From Cenococcum geophilum 1.58 (taxonomy: Eukaryota > Ascomycota > Dothideomycetes > Gloniales > Gloniaceae), in contig KV748176.1 of the NCBI GenBank assembly GCA_001692895.1, positions 5,175,092-5,239,091 of the forward strand: a stretch of 64,000 bases of DNA, given 5' to 3'. The first letter of the stretch is position 1. Each line of letters opens with the position of its first letter. Shown here piece after piece: positions 47,915 through 58,400 of the stretch. The notes under the pieces are model-generated. The model did not search any database. It worked only from the letters and a program-made list of their open reading frames with translations, and was not told where the DNA came from. The position numbers were made by a program, and so were the translations under genes.

Positions 47915-47959
47915 GCTAATTACAATTTTCTATACCCGGTATGGAAAATCGCTATTAGC
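47915..47959. repeat. Palindromic repeat, site 4 of 4 (flipped)
   Basis: The same hairpin as sites 1-3 but with the GCGATTTT arm on the right (GGAAAATCGCTATTAGC); its outer flank (CTTACTACTAGCGCCTTAG) is flipped with it. It lies 130 bp inside the left LTR, the same 3' non-coding position as site 1 in Copia copy 1. Confidence 0.78.
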
Positions 47960-50900
47960 TCGCTTACTACTAGCGCCTTAGCGGCCCTCGCTATATCTTT
48001 TACTCCCTCTTAACCTAACCTTTAACTCGTATATATAGAGTATTTATATTAACAAACGTCTCTAGCGCCTTATTTAGGTTTGCCTTTATTATCACATCTA
48101 CTAGGTTATCTTAGCTATTAATCTATTAAATCTTAAAGAGTTCTTAACGCTCGTAAGATTGCCGTAGTGCTATAATATTAATTATAAGGCGCTTCTCTTT
48201 TGTAGTACTAAGCTTAACTAAACACTTATAGAGGGAATATAAGTCGGTATATACGATTATAGGNATAANNGGAANTTTAAGTNNATCTATAATTATCTTT
48301 ANGNTAGTTNCNATTGNAATTGCTATATTAACTCCGCCGACTATTTTATATATCTCTAACGCTAGAACGCTTTAAGTAATACGCTTACTCTTAGTTAAGC
48401 TCTAATAAATAAGATTGCCGTAGATTATGAAGTTATTCTCTCCGATAGATTCATTTGCGATAATAATCTTATATCCTAGCTAGGAGCTAAAATCTTTATT
48501 ATTTATAAACGACCTATTAATAAACACGAAGAGCTTAGCGGTGGGAAGATTAATAGGTATATAGAGTAGTCCTTAATCGAGATGGTTTATTTACTAGGAA
48601 AGACGCTTATTTAGGGCAAGAATGTCGTCCTTAGTTAGTTTCTGGTGTTAAGCGGCAATAGAGAGATTAAAGGAAGCCTTAGGTTAATAGATAGAAGCAA
48701 TATAAGCTCCGCGAGCGCGTTGCTCCACGTATCCTTGCTTTAGAGAATTAACGTTAATAACGTTAATCTTCTTACCTTAACCCTTCTGGCGTAAAGTAAT
48801 AGAATCCTCGTTTAGGGAGAGGATGCATCTATTAAAGAGTAATGGTGTTATTAAACTAAGTCTTTCCTTTAGCTTTACTATAAGATTTGCCTTTACTAGC
48901 TCGTCTTCTTTAAGAGCTAAGAATTAGTCGTCTCCTAAGATAATTATATTATTGGTTTATATACCAACGATTCCAAATAGGGTTCCCGTAGTTATAATAA
49001 GGAAGTAGGGATTAAATATAGAAGTAGTCATTAAAAGCTTCTTCTTATGGTGCTTGCTGTAGGTAGCCTACCAATAGGTTTCTGCCTCTGCGATTCCGTA
49101 TAATGGCTTAAGAATAACCATAATTGTATCTTCGGGATATTGGTGGCGAATTTATTCTAAAAGATATGCTAATATTAAGCGCTAAAGGTGCGTCTCTAAT
49201 TGGGTATAGGCTTAAGTGATATCTTATAAATAAACTGCCATTTCATTCTTTATTAAGGAGGGAGCTAGTACAACAATAACTCGCTAACTAGCTCGTTAAA
49301 TTATAGGGGATTACGTAAGGATTACCTCCTTACTATTATCGTTGTAACCTTAGATAATAAGCCTTAATTTCTTAAATAGGGCGTTAGTAGCTTTACCCTT
49401 AATCTTATTAACTATTTTTAACTTAAAGATGCGAACTCCATTAAACTTGGTAGGGTCGTACTTCTTAAATTTAAAGACTCCTCTTAAAATAAGACCGTCG
49501 ATCTCTTGTTTGTCAGATGCTTAAAAAGGAGCTCCTAAGGTTATAATATGGCCTTCCTTTTGGAGCTATTTTACGAGCTCAAAGTTAGCCTTCTCTTTAG
49601 CTGTTATAAAGGCCATTAATAACTCGTCTCTACTCTTAATAGCGGTAATAAATTGCTCTTTAAAATTAACAAGGTATTAGCGATTTCGTGATCCTTTCGG
49701 GCGACCTTTACCGCGTCATGGTTACGGTACATCTGCTGCAATTATATTAGAATTATAGTCTCCTTCTAGAGTACGTTAATCGTAGTTCTCCTCTAGGGTA
49801 TCCTCTAGGGCATTCTCTAGGGAATCCTCTAGGGCATCCTATAAAGGCTTATAACTGTTATTTCTATAATAGGGCTTAATAACGGTTAAACGGAATTAAG
49901 TAGGTCTATAGGGCATTTAAAGAGTATAAGTTTAACTATTACTTATAATAAGTTTATATGGCCCTAACCATCCTCCCTTCTTACGCTATACCTATACTTT
50001 AGATTAGAGAGGCAAATTAAGCGTAGTTAAGGTATTTAGGCCATTTCTTATTCCTAGTGCGTCGTTGACCTAGCGCGTGGCGTAGATACGTCGCACCTCT
50101 TTTATTACCTTGCGAATAGCCTTAGCTTATTACACAATGGAGGGAGATAGTAGAGAATTGTTAGTTATTTGAGGGTAAGCGCTAAAGACTAGTAATGTAG
50201 GTATAAGTCCATTTAGACCAGCGGAATCGTTAACAGCCTTAATAGCCATCTGTAAGATAAGCTCTTTGCTAGCATCCTCTAGTTCTAAAGAAATAATCTT
50301 ATATACTTGGCGTAATAGCGTATAATATTGTTCCACTTTTTTAACGCTATTATATGCCTTAACAGGGACTTCCTTAACCTTAATTACTATTGCCTTTGCT
50401 TATTACCAAAACTCTATAGATAAGAAGTTCCTTCCTATATTATAAATAACTTGGTTAGGGGGTCCTAGGTAAACATTAATCTAGTATAATTAAAGAGTAT
50501 CCTATGCGTTCCTAGCTAACATATCCCTTAGAAAACGTACGGCTTAGAAGGAGGTTAAGAAGTTAATAACTTAGAGTACTGGCTTGCCGCTAAGATATAT
50601 AATGTCAATAATAATACAGAAGTTAAAGTTGTAGTTATCTTTAAGGGTAAACTTAAATTGGCCAGGGGACTTCTGGTTTATTTAACAGTAATAGTAGTAC
50701 TTTATAAGATGCTTAATTATCTTAACCTTAACCTTATAACCTGCTCGCTAAAGAACCCTAAGCAGTTAGTGGACGGATAGGTGACTAAAATAATAATGTA
50801 GTTGGCGTAGCTCTAACTCGGTTAAATGGCTCTAGGTAATGCTCCTTTCTAGCTATTAAAGGAGCAATTAAGGGTGACCCTACTTATATACAACGGGCAC

Positions 50901-53358
50901 CTAATTATTTCCCTAGATAAGCACGTTCTTAAGGTTATTAAGCTTAACGCCTAATCTATCTATATCTTGGATGCAGAATAGGAACGGGGTATTCGCGGGA
51001 ATAATATAAAAAGTGATATATCCTAATGGGGTTTGGACCTTAATTGTACCAAGAGAGATTATAGTACCCTTGCTAAAGCGGATTGTATATTAGCCTACCG
51101 TTAATTAGTTAATCTAAATAGATCTATTAAGCTGCTAAAGGGCTTAAACTTAAGGTTCTTCTACTATAAATACTCCTGCGGCTCTAGTATCTAGTATAAT
51201 ACTATAGAAGACGTTCGCTGAGTATCTATTGTTAAAGAAGAACACGGAACTTTCCTTTGGCTTATTAAAGATATCTAACTTTATAACAGAATGGAGCGTA
51301 GATTGGTTATTAAGGATAGCAATGGTTTATATGCTATTTACCTTACTATACTCAGTGAAGTATTAGTTAGAGGAGTAGTCCTTAATTTCTATATCTATAA
51401 GGAGCTGTTCGGCCTCGTTAACCTCACCCTTAAGATCTTCTATACCTTTATATTGAACCAGGAAGCTTTAAAAGTAGGCCGTAGTAACTTTATAATTTCC
51501 AATGTTTCGTATACTCTGGCGGAACTTGTTATATGCCTCCTTTCGTCTATTAAGGGGGTGCCTGGTTAACTAGTAATTTAGCTTCTTACAAACGTAGCAC
51601 TTCTTCTAACAATTGCTCCGAAATAAACCTCTATAATTACCTTGTGGTTAACGTTAATCGTACCCTCTACTATATCCCCTACCGCGGCCACTATATATTC
51701 GATTAGTCCAGTTATAATTGTGTTAGTTGGTTAGGTTAATTAAAGTAGGTTAGGGTTAGGTGTTAAATTGCTATACTTCTTAAGAGCGCAGAGCTGTGCC
51801 AATAGAGGATCTTAATTAGGCATATACTCCTTTATAAGTGTTTATAGGATTAAAGAGAGTAAGGTTACATTCTTTAACACCTTAGCATGCGCTAATAACT
51901 TAATTATATAGGCTAAAGTCCTCTTAATATAATTCGGATAAACCATACTAAATCGTCTAAAGTTAATTAAAGAGCTTTTAAAGACAATCGAGCCGAGAGA
52001 CACCTAGGTTTATAGCAATAATTCTTAAAAAGGTAGTCTCTCTCCACTCCGACATATACTGCTGCTTATTCTCTTCTATTTTAAAGTGGCATCTTATCTT
52101 ATATATCATTTGGTTAAAATTATATCCTTTTCCTACTAGACGATTATAATAGAAGGTACTAGCGCGGCCCTTAAGTATAACGGAATAGGCGTTATAATAT
52201 TAGTTAGGTTCCAGTCTAACCTTCTAGTAACAGTTATAAAAGATACGCAGCTTTGAATTGAGGATATTATACAGTTCCCCGCTAAACTTCTTCTTTTGGT
52301 CCGAATAGAGCTTCGTAAGCTCTATAAGCATCTTTAAAGTGCCTTTAAGCGGTATTAGGCCACGTTAAAATTGCATTAAAGATTAAGGTGGGGATTGCTT
52401 TATAGGCTGCAGTGGAGATATAGAGCCCGATAGAACACGGCGTAGTACCTAGTCTTGCTCTAGTAGAGTTTGAAGGTTATTAAATCGCGAAGTAAGGGGG
52501 TCTTGCGCTTACTCTAGAGCAATGGAATTAGAATATGTCTCTGTTAGTGTATCGTTTAAATTCTATTGTAAGTTAAGCTTCCTTATAGTGCGTAGTTAGT
52601 GCTTAATTTCTTATAGAGTCTATTTATGCTCTTCTTTTGCGTTAATAATATACTCCTAAATATTATCTTTAATAGCGCCCCCATCTATAGGGACAAATAC
52701 TCCGTTCTCCTAAAGGAAGTTACGGAAGTTTTATACGATAACCTTTATCGCAAGAGCCTATGTTTCCTTTGTCTATTTAATAAAGTCCTCCTTTATATAA
52801 TACCAAAGCACAGTATCATTGTATTCGCTGTCTTTATAGTATGCCATATAGTGTAGTAAGAATCCGTTTAGGTCCTGTTGTTCGGCATTTATAGGGTCGA
52901 TATCTTTATGCTATATCTCTAGGTTAATGTCCTTCTCGTACTTCTTTAGGTAGGTTAACGCTATAATTAGTGTAGAATTAACGGGGTGTTATACGTCGAA
53001 GGTAGGTAGGGTTTTCGGTTTTGTAGAATCTCGTAGGTTTGCTGTTAAAAGGTAGGTAATTTGAGATATTGTTTAACGCGTTTCGGACGTTGATTTAGGA
53101 CCTTAGGTTTAGTAACACTTCTAACCTAGAGTACTTAACTAAATCTTTGTAAATGTAATTGTTCTGCGTAATAGACGCAACTTGGTATCTCCTAGTACTT
53201 AGTAACACTTCTATTACTAGTTTTCCGTAAGTCTAAGGTAGTATAGTATCGCCGGGATCCATTCTATATAAGCGTATATGGCACCCCTGCACGAGACTAT
53301 CTCTTCTATTAAAAACCTTGCTATTCTGTAGTTGACTGTGTATTTAACTACTGATTAG

Positions 53359-53552
53359 TGTTAGTAATATAGGGGAAATCACTAATATTACTTGAGTAGA
53401 TACAGTGATGGAAAAGCTTGTTATATTAGATAGGGGAGGGTGAGGAACCTAAGGTTCCTCACCGCGCTAGTGCCACGACGGCACGTGACGGCAAGTTGCC
53501 TTACGTGACGGCAATTTGCCGTACGTAAGGGCAAATTGCCTTATTCCCGATA
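53359..53552 (-). repeat. Right LTR of Copia copy 2
   Basis: Starts TGTTAGTAAT and ends CCCGATA (original CA likely), followed by ATAAC. In coding sense this is the 5' LTR. Confidence 0.92.
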
Positions 53553-54576
53553 ATAACAAAAAATATATACTAAAAGAATTTAAGATAAGAGACGAAGTCT
53601 TACTATTTATAAAAAATATTTAAATAAAAAGTATTAAGAAGAAGCTAAATTACTAGTAGCTTAAACCCTTTAAGATAGTTAGGAAAACTAAAGGAAATTA
53701 AGCCTATAAATTAGAATTGCCGAAATTATATTTAATATATCCTATATTTTATATTTCCTTACTAAAGCTATATTAGAGAAGAGATAGTACGGAACTACTA
53801 CTACCTAGTAAAATTAATAGGGAACTAGAATAAAATATAGAAGACATTTTAAACTAAAAATAGCGCTAGAAGAAGCGCAAATTCTTAATCCGTTAGAAAG
53901 GATACTCCTAAGTATATAATAGTTAGGAACCTAAGGAGCACCTTTAGCTGGGATATAATATAGCAATTAAAACCTTCCTAAGGACTAAAGGTAAAGATTT
54001 AGTAACGGTTCTAGATATACTATAAATAAAACAATAGAGAAAACCCTGTAAATTAAAACCGTAAGGTTAAGTATAGGTATTAAAAACGGAAACGTTTTGC
54101 TATTATAATAGGGATCCTAGAACCCTATAAAAGGAAGCTTATAGAGATCTATAAAAGAACTACTAGGGATACTGTTTAAAGAAGACGCTGTTTAAGAATA
54201 AGTAGTAGCACTATAAGAAAAGGTCTTAGGGATTTAGAGGGATCCCCTAGGGATAAAAGAAGAGTATCTAGTCTAGTACTAGAGATATATAGTAGAGTTA
54301 ATAGTATAAAGAGGAGCAAAAAGACAGCCTATAAAGAATTAAAATTTTTATAAAATTATAAAGCATCTATAGGAATACTACTCGTTTATTATATATGGGG
54401 ATTATAGTAATATACTACCTTTATATAGATTGTTACTAAAGCTTAGAATAAAGGCATCCCTAAAGTATAAAGTTAATTCCTAATAATAGGGTATTTTAAA
54501 GGTACCCAAGAAGCACTATATAAAGCTATTTTATAATAATAAAAAAGAAAAGAACTAAATAATAATTTAAACACTA

Positions 54577-55598
54577 GTAGCAGTAACAGGAGCCTCCTCT
54601 TCTATCTTAACGTTATTATTAGCGGTATTATTAGCACTCCTATCCCTAGAAATATTAACACTTTTACTAATATTTTTCTTAAAGCGACGGAAACTAGAAG
54701 GACTAATATAGGTAGGATGTAACGGAACCTTATAGCAAGTACTACAATAAGCTCGTTAATGGGCTAGGTGTATAGGTAATGTAAATTAAAGTTAACAACG
54801 TAATAATAACTGGTGGAGTGGTTGCCTAATAGATTAACTCTAATTATATTCTAAGAATTACTATAAGGAAGGAACTATCTAGGTAGGGACTAAGGGTCCT
54901 TAAATATATAACTATACTCCTATAAAATCCTTCTTATACGTAATATACGTATTATATATAAGGTATATAAGTTCCTTCTATTCCTCTTATTTAATACATA
55001 GTATATTATATAACTTGCTTACTATTCTTTATTATATAGTTCTACCGGCTCTATTATAGACTATACTTATATTAACTAACTAGCTTCTTCTAACTCCTCT
55101 TTAAGTAGTTATAATATTATACTTAAAGCGTCCGTAATACTATCTCCCTCCTCTCTATCTTTATCCTTAAAGATTCTAAATATCTCTAAGTTGTTTACTA
55201 GAGGTATAATATCCGTCTAGTTAATTTAGTTAATATTATTGCTTATTATACCTAAAGCATCTTCTTCTTTATACGCGCAATGTCGTGCCTGCACTATCGC
55301 TGCTATATTATCGCTTAGTAAGATTATACTATCTCTATATTCTCATTATATAAAAGAGGGTTTAGTTTGCGTTACGTTAGCGAGTCCTTTATCTTAGCAA
55401 CTATTCTCTTACTTAGAGTACACTAAAGCAAACATTTAATCGTCCTGCGATGTTCGCTCTACTTTTAACGCTAAGTATACACGTCCTATAACTCTTAATA
55501 GTCGTTAAGTTCCCTAAGTAATTTGTTATAGGGTCTTATATTTAATCTGCTGCTATAAAGCTTAATAGTGACCTAGCGTAGGCTCTTACTAAGTTTAA
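54577..55598 (-). pseudogene. Unidentified minus-strand coding remnant, interrupted by element A
   Basis: The minus strand is open over long stretches despite RIP. Its left end reads QRAYCSTCYKVPLHP, then SSFRRFKKN, and stops after KIEEEAPVTATSV (about 54577). Further right it reads LNIRPYNKLLRELNDY and SEHRRTIKCLL. The same sense continues beyond element A at 58178 to about 58330 (LTHFLKIKQLSKRRDAS). The C..C pair followed by a basic aromatic segment near a C-terminus recalls the Cys-rich tail of some fungal DNA transposases (piggyBac-like), but this is weak. The strip 54717-54900 overlaps the possible Gypsy 3' LTR. I cannot identify the protein. Confidence 0.35.
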
Positions 55599-55659
55599 CA
55601 TCGGGAAAATATTCGCAGGATAAGATTTAAGTAGACTTTAGTTTTCGCGTTTCGCGTAA

Positions 55660-55985
55660 TTAACATGTAATTTAACTAACTCGACACGCAATTAACTAAC
55701 TTAACACGCAATTAACCAACTTAATATATAATTTGACTAACTTAATACATAGTTAACCTACTTAACATATAATTTAACTAACTTAACACGTAGTTAATCT
55801 ACTTAATATATAATTTAACTAACTTAATATATAGTTAACCTACTTAATATGCAATTTAACTAACTTAATACGTAGTTGACCTACTTAATATATAATTTAA
55901 CTAACTTAATACGCAATTAACCTACTTAATATATAATTTAATTAACTTAATATGTAGTTAACCTACTTAACAACTTTAAAAGCTA
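55660..55985. repeat. 41-bp AT-rich tandem array of element A, right copy
   Basis: About eight units with the core AATTTAACTAACTTAA plus AGTTAACCTACTTAATATAT, the reverse complement of 25015-25312. Confidence 0.9.
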
Positions 55986-56101
55986 ACTGTATATTTCTTA
56001 ACGTATAATTAAGGTAAAGTTATATGCTATATATTTAACTATTATATATAATCCTATATAATCTTATACAATCTCATATAATCTTATAGTCTTATTACTT
56101 A

Positions 56102-56596
56102 GAGGCTCTGCATAAGGCTCTACACGAAGCTCTACGTACAGAGGCTCTGCACGAAGCTCTACGCATAGAGGCTCTGCATAAAGCTCTGCACGAAGCTTCG
56201 CATAAGGCTCTTCACGAGGCTCTACACGAAGCTCTGCGTACAGAGGCTCTGCACGAAGCTCTGCGCATAGAGGCTCTGCACAAAGCTCTGCACGAAGCTT
56301 CGCATAAGGCTCTTCACGAGGCTCTACACGAAGCTCTGCGTACAGAGGCTCTGCACGAAGCTCTGCACGAAGCTCTGCACGAAGCTCTGCACGGAAGCTC
56401 TGCACGAAGCTCTGCACGAAGCTCTGCACGAAGCTCTGCACGAGGCTCTGCACGAGGCTCTGCGCGAGGCTCTGCGCGAAGCTCTGCGTACAGAGGGCTC
56501 TGCACGAGGCTCTGCGAGAAGCTCTGCGTACAGAGGCTCTGCACGAGGCTCTGCGCGAAGCTCTGCGTACAGAGGCTCTACACAAAGCTCTGCATC
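56102..56596. repeat. 12-bp minisatellite (GCTCTGCACGAA) of element A, right copy
   Basis: Reverse complement of the GCAGAGC array at 24493-24897. A higher-order block of about 120 bp, containing CACGAAGCTTCGCATAAGG, repeats at about 56190 and 56300. The open frames across it (for example 56064-56585, minus) are array artefacts. Confidence 0.92.
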
Positions 56597-56719
56597 GGGT
56601 CCCCGCTATATTCCAATAGCCTCTACACGTGCCTCTACCCTATATAACCACCTTATTTTTTACCCTTCCTTCCTTCTTTATTATCCTCCCTACCTAGGGA
56701 GGCACCAGAACGGCAGCCA

Positions 56720-57366
56720 GCAGAGGACCGTTGCTAGAACTAGACGACCGTCGCCAGAACCAGATGACCGTTACCAGAACCAGACGACCATCGCCAGCCA
56801 GACGACCGTCGCCAGAACCAGACGACTGTCGCCAGAACCAGACAACCGTCGCCAGCCAGACGACCGTTACCAGAACCAGACAACCGTGCCAGAGCCAGAC
56901 GACCGTCGCCAGAACCAGACGACCGTTGCCAGCGCCAGACGACCGTCGCCAGAACACACGACCGTCGCCAGCCAGACGACCGTTTACCAGAACCAGACGA
57001 CCGTTGCCAGAGCCAGACGACCGTCGCCAGAACCAGGACGACCGTCGCCAGCCAGACAACCAATACCAGAACCAGACGACCGTTGCCAGAACCAGACGAC
57101 CGTTGCCAGCGCCAAACGACCGTCCGCCAGAACCAGACAACCGTCGCCAGCCAGACGACCGTTACCAGAACCAGACGACCGTTGCCAAGCCAGACGACCG
57201 TCGCCAGAACCAGACGACCGTTGCCAGCGCCAGACGACCGTCGCCAGAACCAGACGACCGTCGCCAGCCAGACGACCGTTACCAGAACCAGACGACCGTT
57301 GCCAGAGCCAGACGACCGTCGCCAGAACCAGACGACCGTCGCCAGAGCCAGACGACAACGACTAGC
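56720..57366. repeat. 20-bp minisatellite of element A, right copy
   Basis: Units CCAGAACCAGACGACCGTCG with GCCAGAGCC, GCCAGCGCC and TTACC variants, reverse complement of 23638-24373. Overlapping open frames up to 216 codons on both strands are low-complexity and are not genes. Confidence 0.93.
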
Positions 57367-57415
57367 CAGCCAACACTATAAACGATTCGATCGATCGATC
57401 AAATTAAGGTAGCAC

Positions 57416-57838
57416 AGACAGGTAGGCATAAACAGGTAGATGCTAACGGGTAGGTAGATGTAGATAGGTAGGTAGATGCAGACAGGTAAGCAGATATAGA
57501 TAGGCAGGCAGATATAGATAGGTAAGTAGATGCAGATAGGCAAGCAGATATAGATAGGTAGGTAGATGCTAACAGGTAGGCAGATATAAATAGGTAAGTA
57601 GATATAGATAAGTAGATATAAACAGGCAGGTAGATGCAGATAGGTAAGTAGATATAGACAGGTAAGCAGATATAGATAGGTAGGTAAATGCTAACGGGTA
57701 GGTAAATATAGATAGGTAGGTAGATGCAGATAGGTAGGCAAATGCAGACAGGTAGATGTAGATAGGTAGGCGATATAGATAGGTAGGTAGATATAGATAN
57801 GTAGGCGATGCAGGTAGGTAGGTAAGTCAATAGGTATA
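57416..57838. repeat. GATA/GGTA-type tandem array of element A, right copy
   Basis: Units based on GATATAGATAGGTAGGTA, reverse complement of 23181-23585. One ambiguous base lies near 57800. Confidence 0.92.
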
Positions 57839-58177
57839 GTAGATAGGTAGAAGAGAACCATCGCTATATTATATTAAATTATCTAAAATAATAATATTTA
57901 TTTTGCTAGCCTTATAAATAGCTTTAAAATAGCTTTTATTTATTTAAAATATGCTATTAGTATAAAAGAGGTAAATATAATTATGGTTGCCAAATGCGCA
58001 GATTGCTGGCAGGTTGCGCGTAGGTTGCGCGTAGGTTGCGCGCAGGCTGCGCGTAGGCTGCGTGTTAAAAAAACACGACATAGGCTAGGTCGAGTTGCCA
58101 AATGACCTCAACTGCGCGCTAATTGCGTCAACCACCAACCATTGAGGCCATTAAAAGGGTACCATATTTTGCCGATG

Positions 58178-58400
58178 AAGTGCTCTTAAGATACAGAATA
58201 GAAGGCTCTAGATACTCGCATCGCGGCGTTTACTTAGCTGCTTTATCTTAAGAAAGTGCGTAAGAAGGTCCGTTTTAAGGAGTGGAAACTTATAAAATAA
58301 GGTCTATAGGAACTTAGTAATAAGAGAACCAACCCTCCTCCTATAAAGGGAATAACTCTAAGTAGTTTAGCAGTCGCTCTTCCTAGGTCCCCCTTAGGTA
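58178..58400. other. Right flank of element A, unassigned
   Basis: About 220 bp, moderately RIP-mutated. The minus strand continues the unidentified remnant at 54577-55598. The plus strand is also fairly open (EVLLRYRIEGSRYSHRG), so sense is uncertain. It grades into the Gypsy element with no visible LTR between. Confidence 0.4.

Larger units (their letters stand above)
47592..53552 (-). mobile_element. Copia-like LTR retrotransposon, copy 2, nested in Gypsy (broken by RIP)
   Basis: 6.0 kb, LTRs 47592-47785 and 53359-53552, 5-bp duplication ATAAC (47587-47591 and 53553-53557). In minus sense, a gag-like region lies at about 53.3-51.7 kb. A zinc-knuckle-like C-KCYVCKK segment is at about 51.6 kb. 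Integrase spans about 50.9-50.0 kb, with a preserved stretch at 50130-50336 (EQYYTLLRQVYKII and ELILQMAIKAVNDSAG). RT is at about 49.1-48.8 kb, with LKPLYGIAEAETYW and VGIQTDDTIILGDDEF. It is less mutated than copy 1. A run of ambiguous bases lies at 48264-48317. Fossil with many breaks. Confidence 0.9.
42957..54740 (+). mobile_element. Gypsy LTR retrotransposon, 5'-truncated, with two insertions (broken by RIP)
   Basis: Plus-strand fossil starting inside gag; no 5' LTR is found. A CCHC zinc-knuckle remnant (NCGKKGYIKRF) is at about 43.43-43.46 kb. A protease-like LIDSSA segment is at about 43.62 kb. RT spans about 44.2-44.85 kb, with YLNNIIVYF near 44.65 kb. RNase H follows at about 45.7-46.1 kb and integrase at about 46.9-47.55 kb. 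After the Copia insertion come a C-terminal region and a chromodomain-like stretch (RKFLIR-KGYS, about 53.87-53.92 kb). A possible 3' LTR start, TGTAACGG, follows a purine stretch at about 54717, but no partner confirms it. Inserts are a hAT-like MITE (45023-45680) and a Copia element (47592-53552). Very many breaks. Confidence 0.82.
55599..58177 (-). mobile_element. Element A, right copy (inverted), uninterrupted
   Basis: About 2.58 kb bounded by CATCGGGAAAATAT (55599-55612) and the inverted CATCGGCAAAATAT (58164-58177), 13 of 14 positions alike; the flanks share only AA. The order on plus is the reverse of the left copy: a 41-bp array, a 12-bp GCAGAGC array, a 20-bp minisatellite, a TACC/TATC array, an AT-rich part, then the GC-rich head with TGCGCGTAGG-like repeats and the CGTG...CACG hairpin. 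It has no insertions and fewer RIP changes at the ends, so it defines the element limits. No open frame outside the arrays and no transposase is seen. Confidence 0.78.

Noticed and set aside
51291-51569. 92-codon plus-strand open frame in Copia copy 2
   Set aside because: It lies antisense to the gag-pol region of a minus-strand element; RIP removes stops on the opposite strand by chance.
55599-58177. Helitron interpretation of element A
   Set aside because: The ends are inverted repeats and lack the TC start and CTRR end with 3' hairpin expected of Helitrons.
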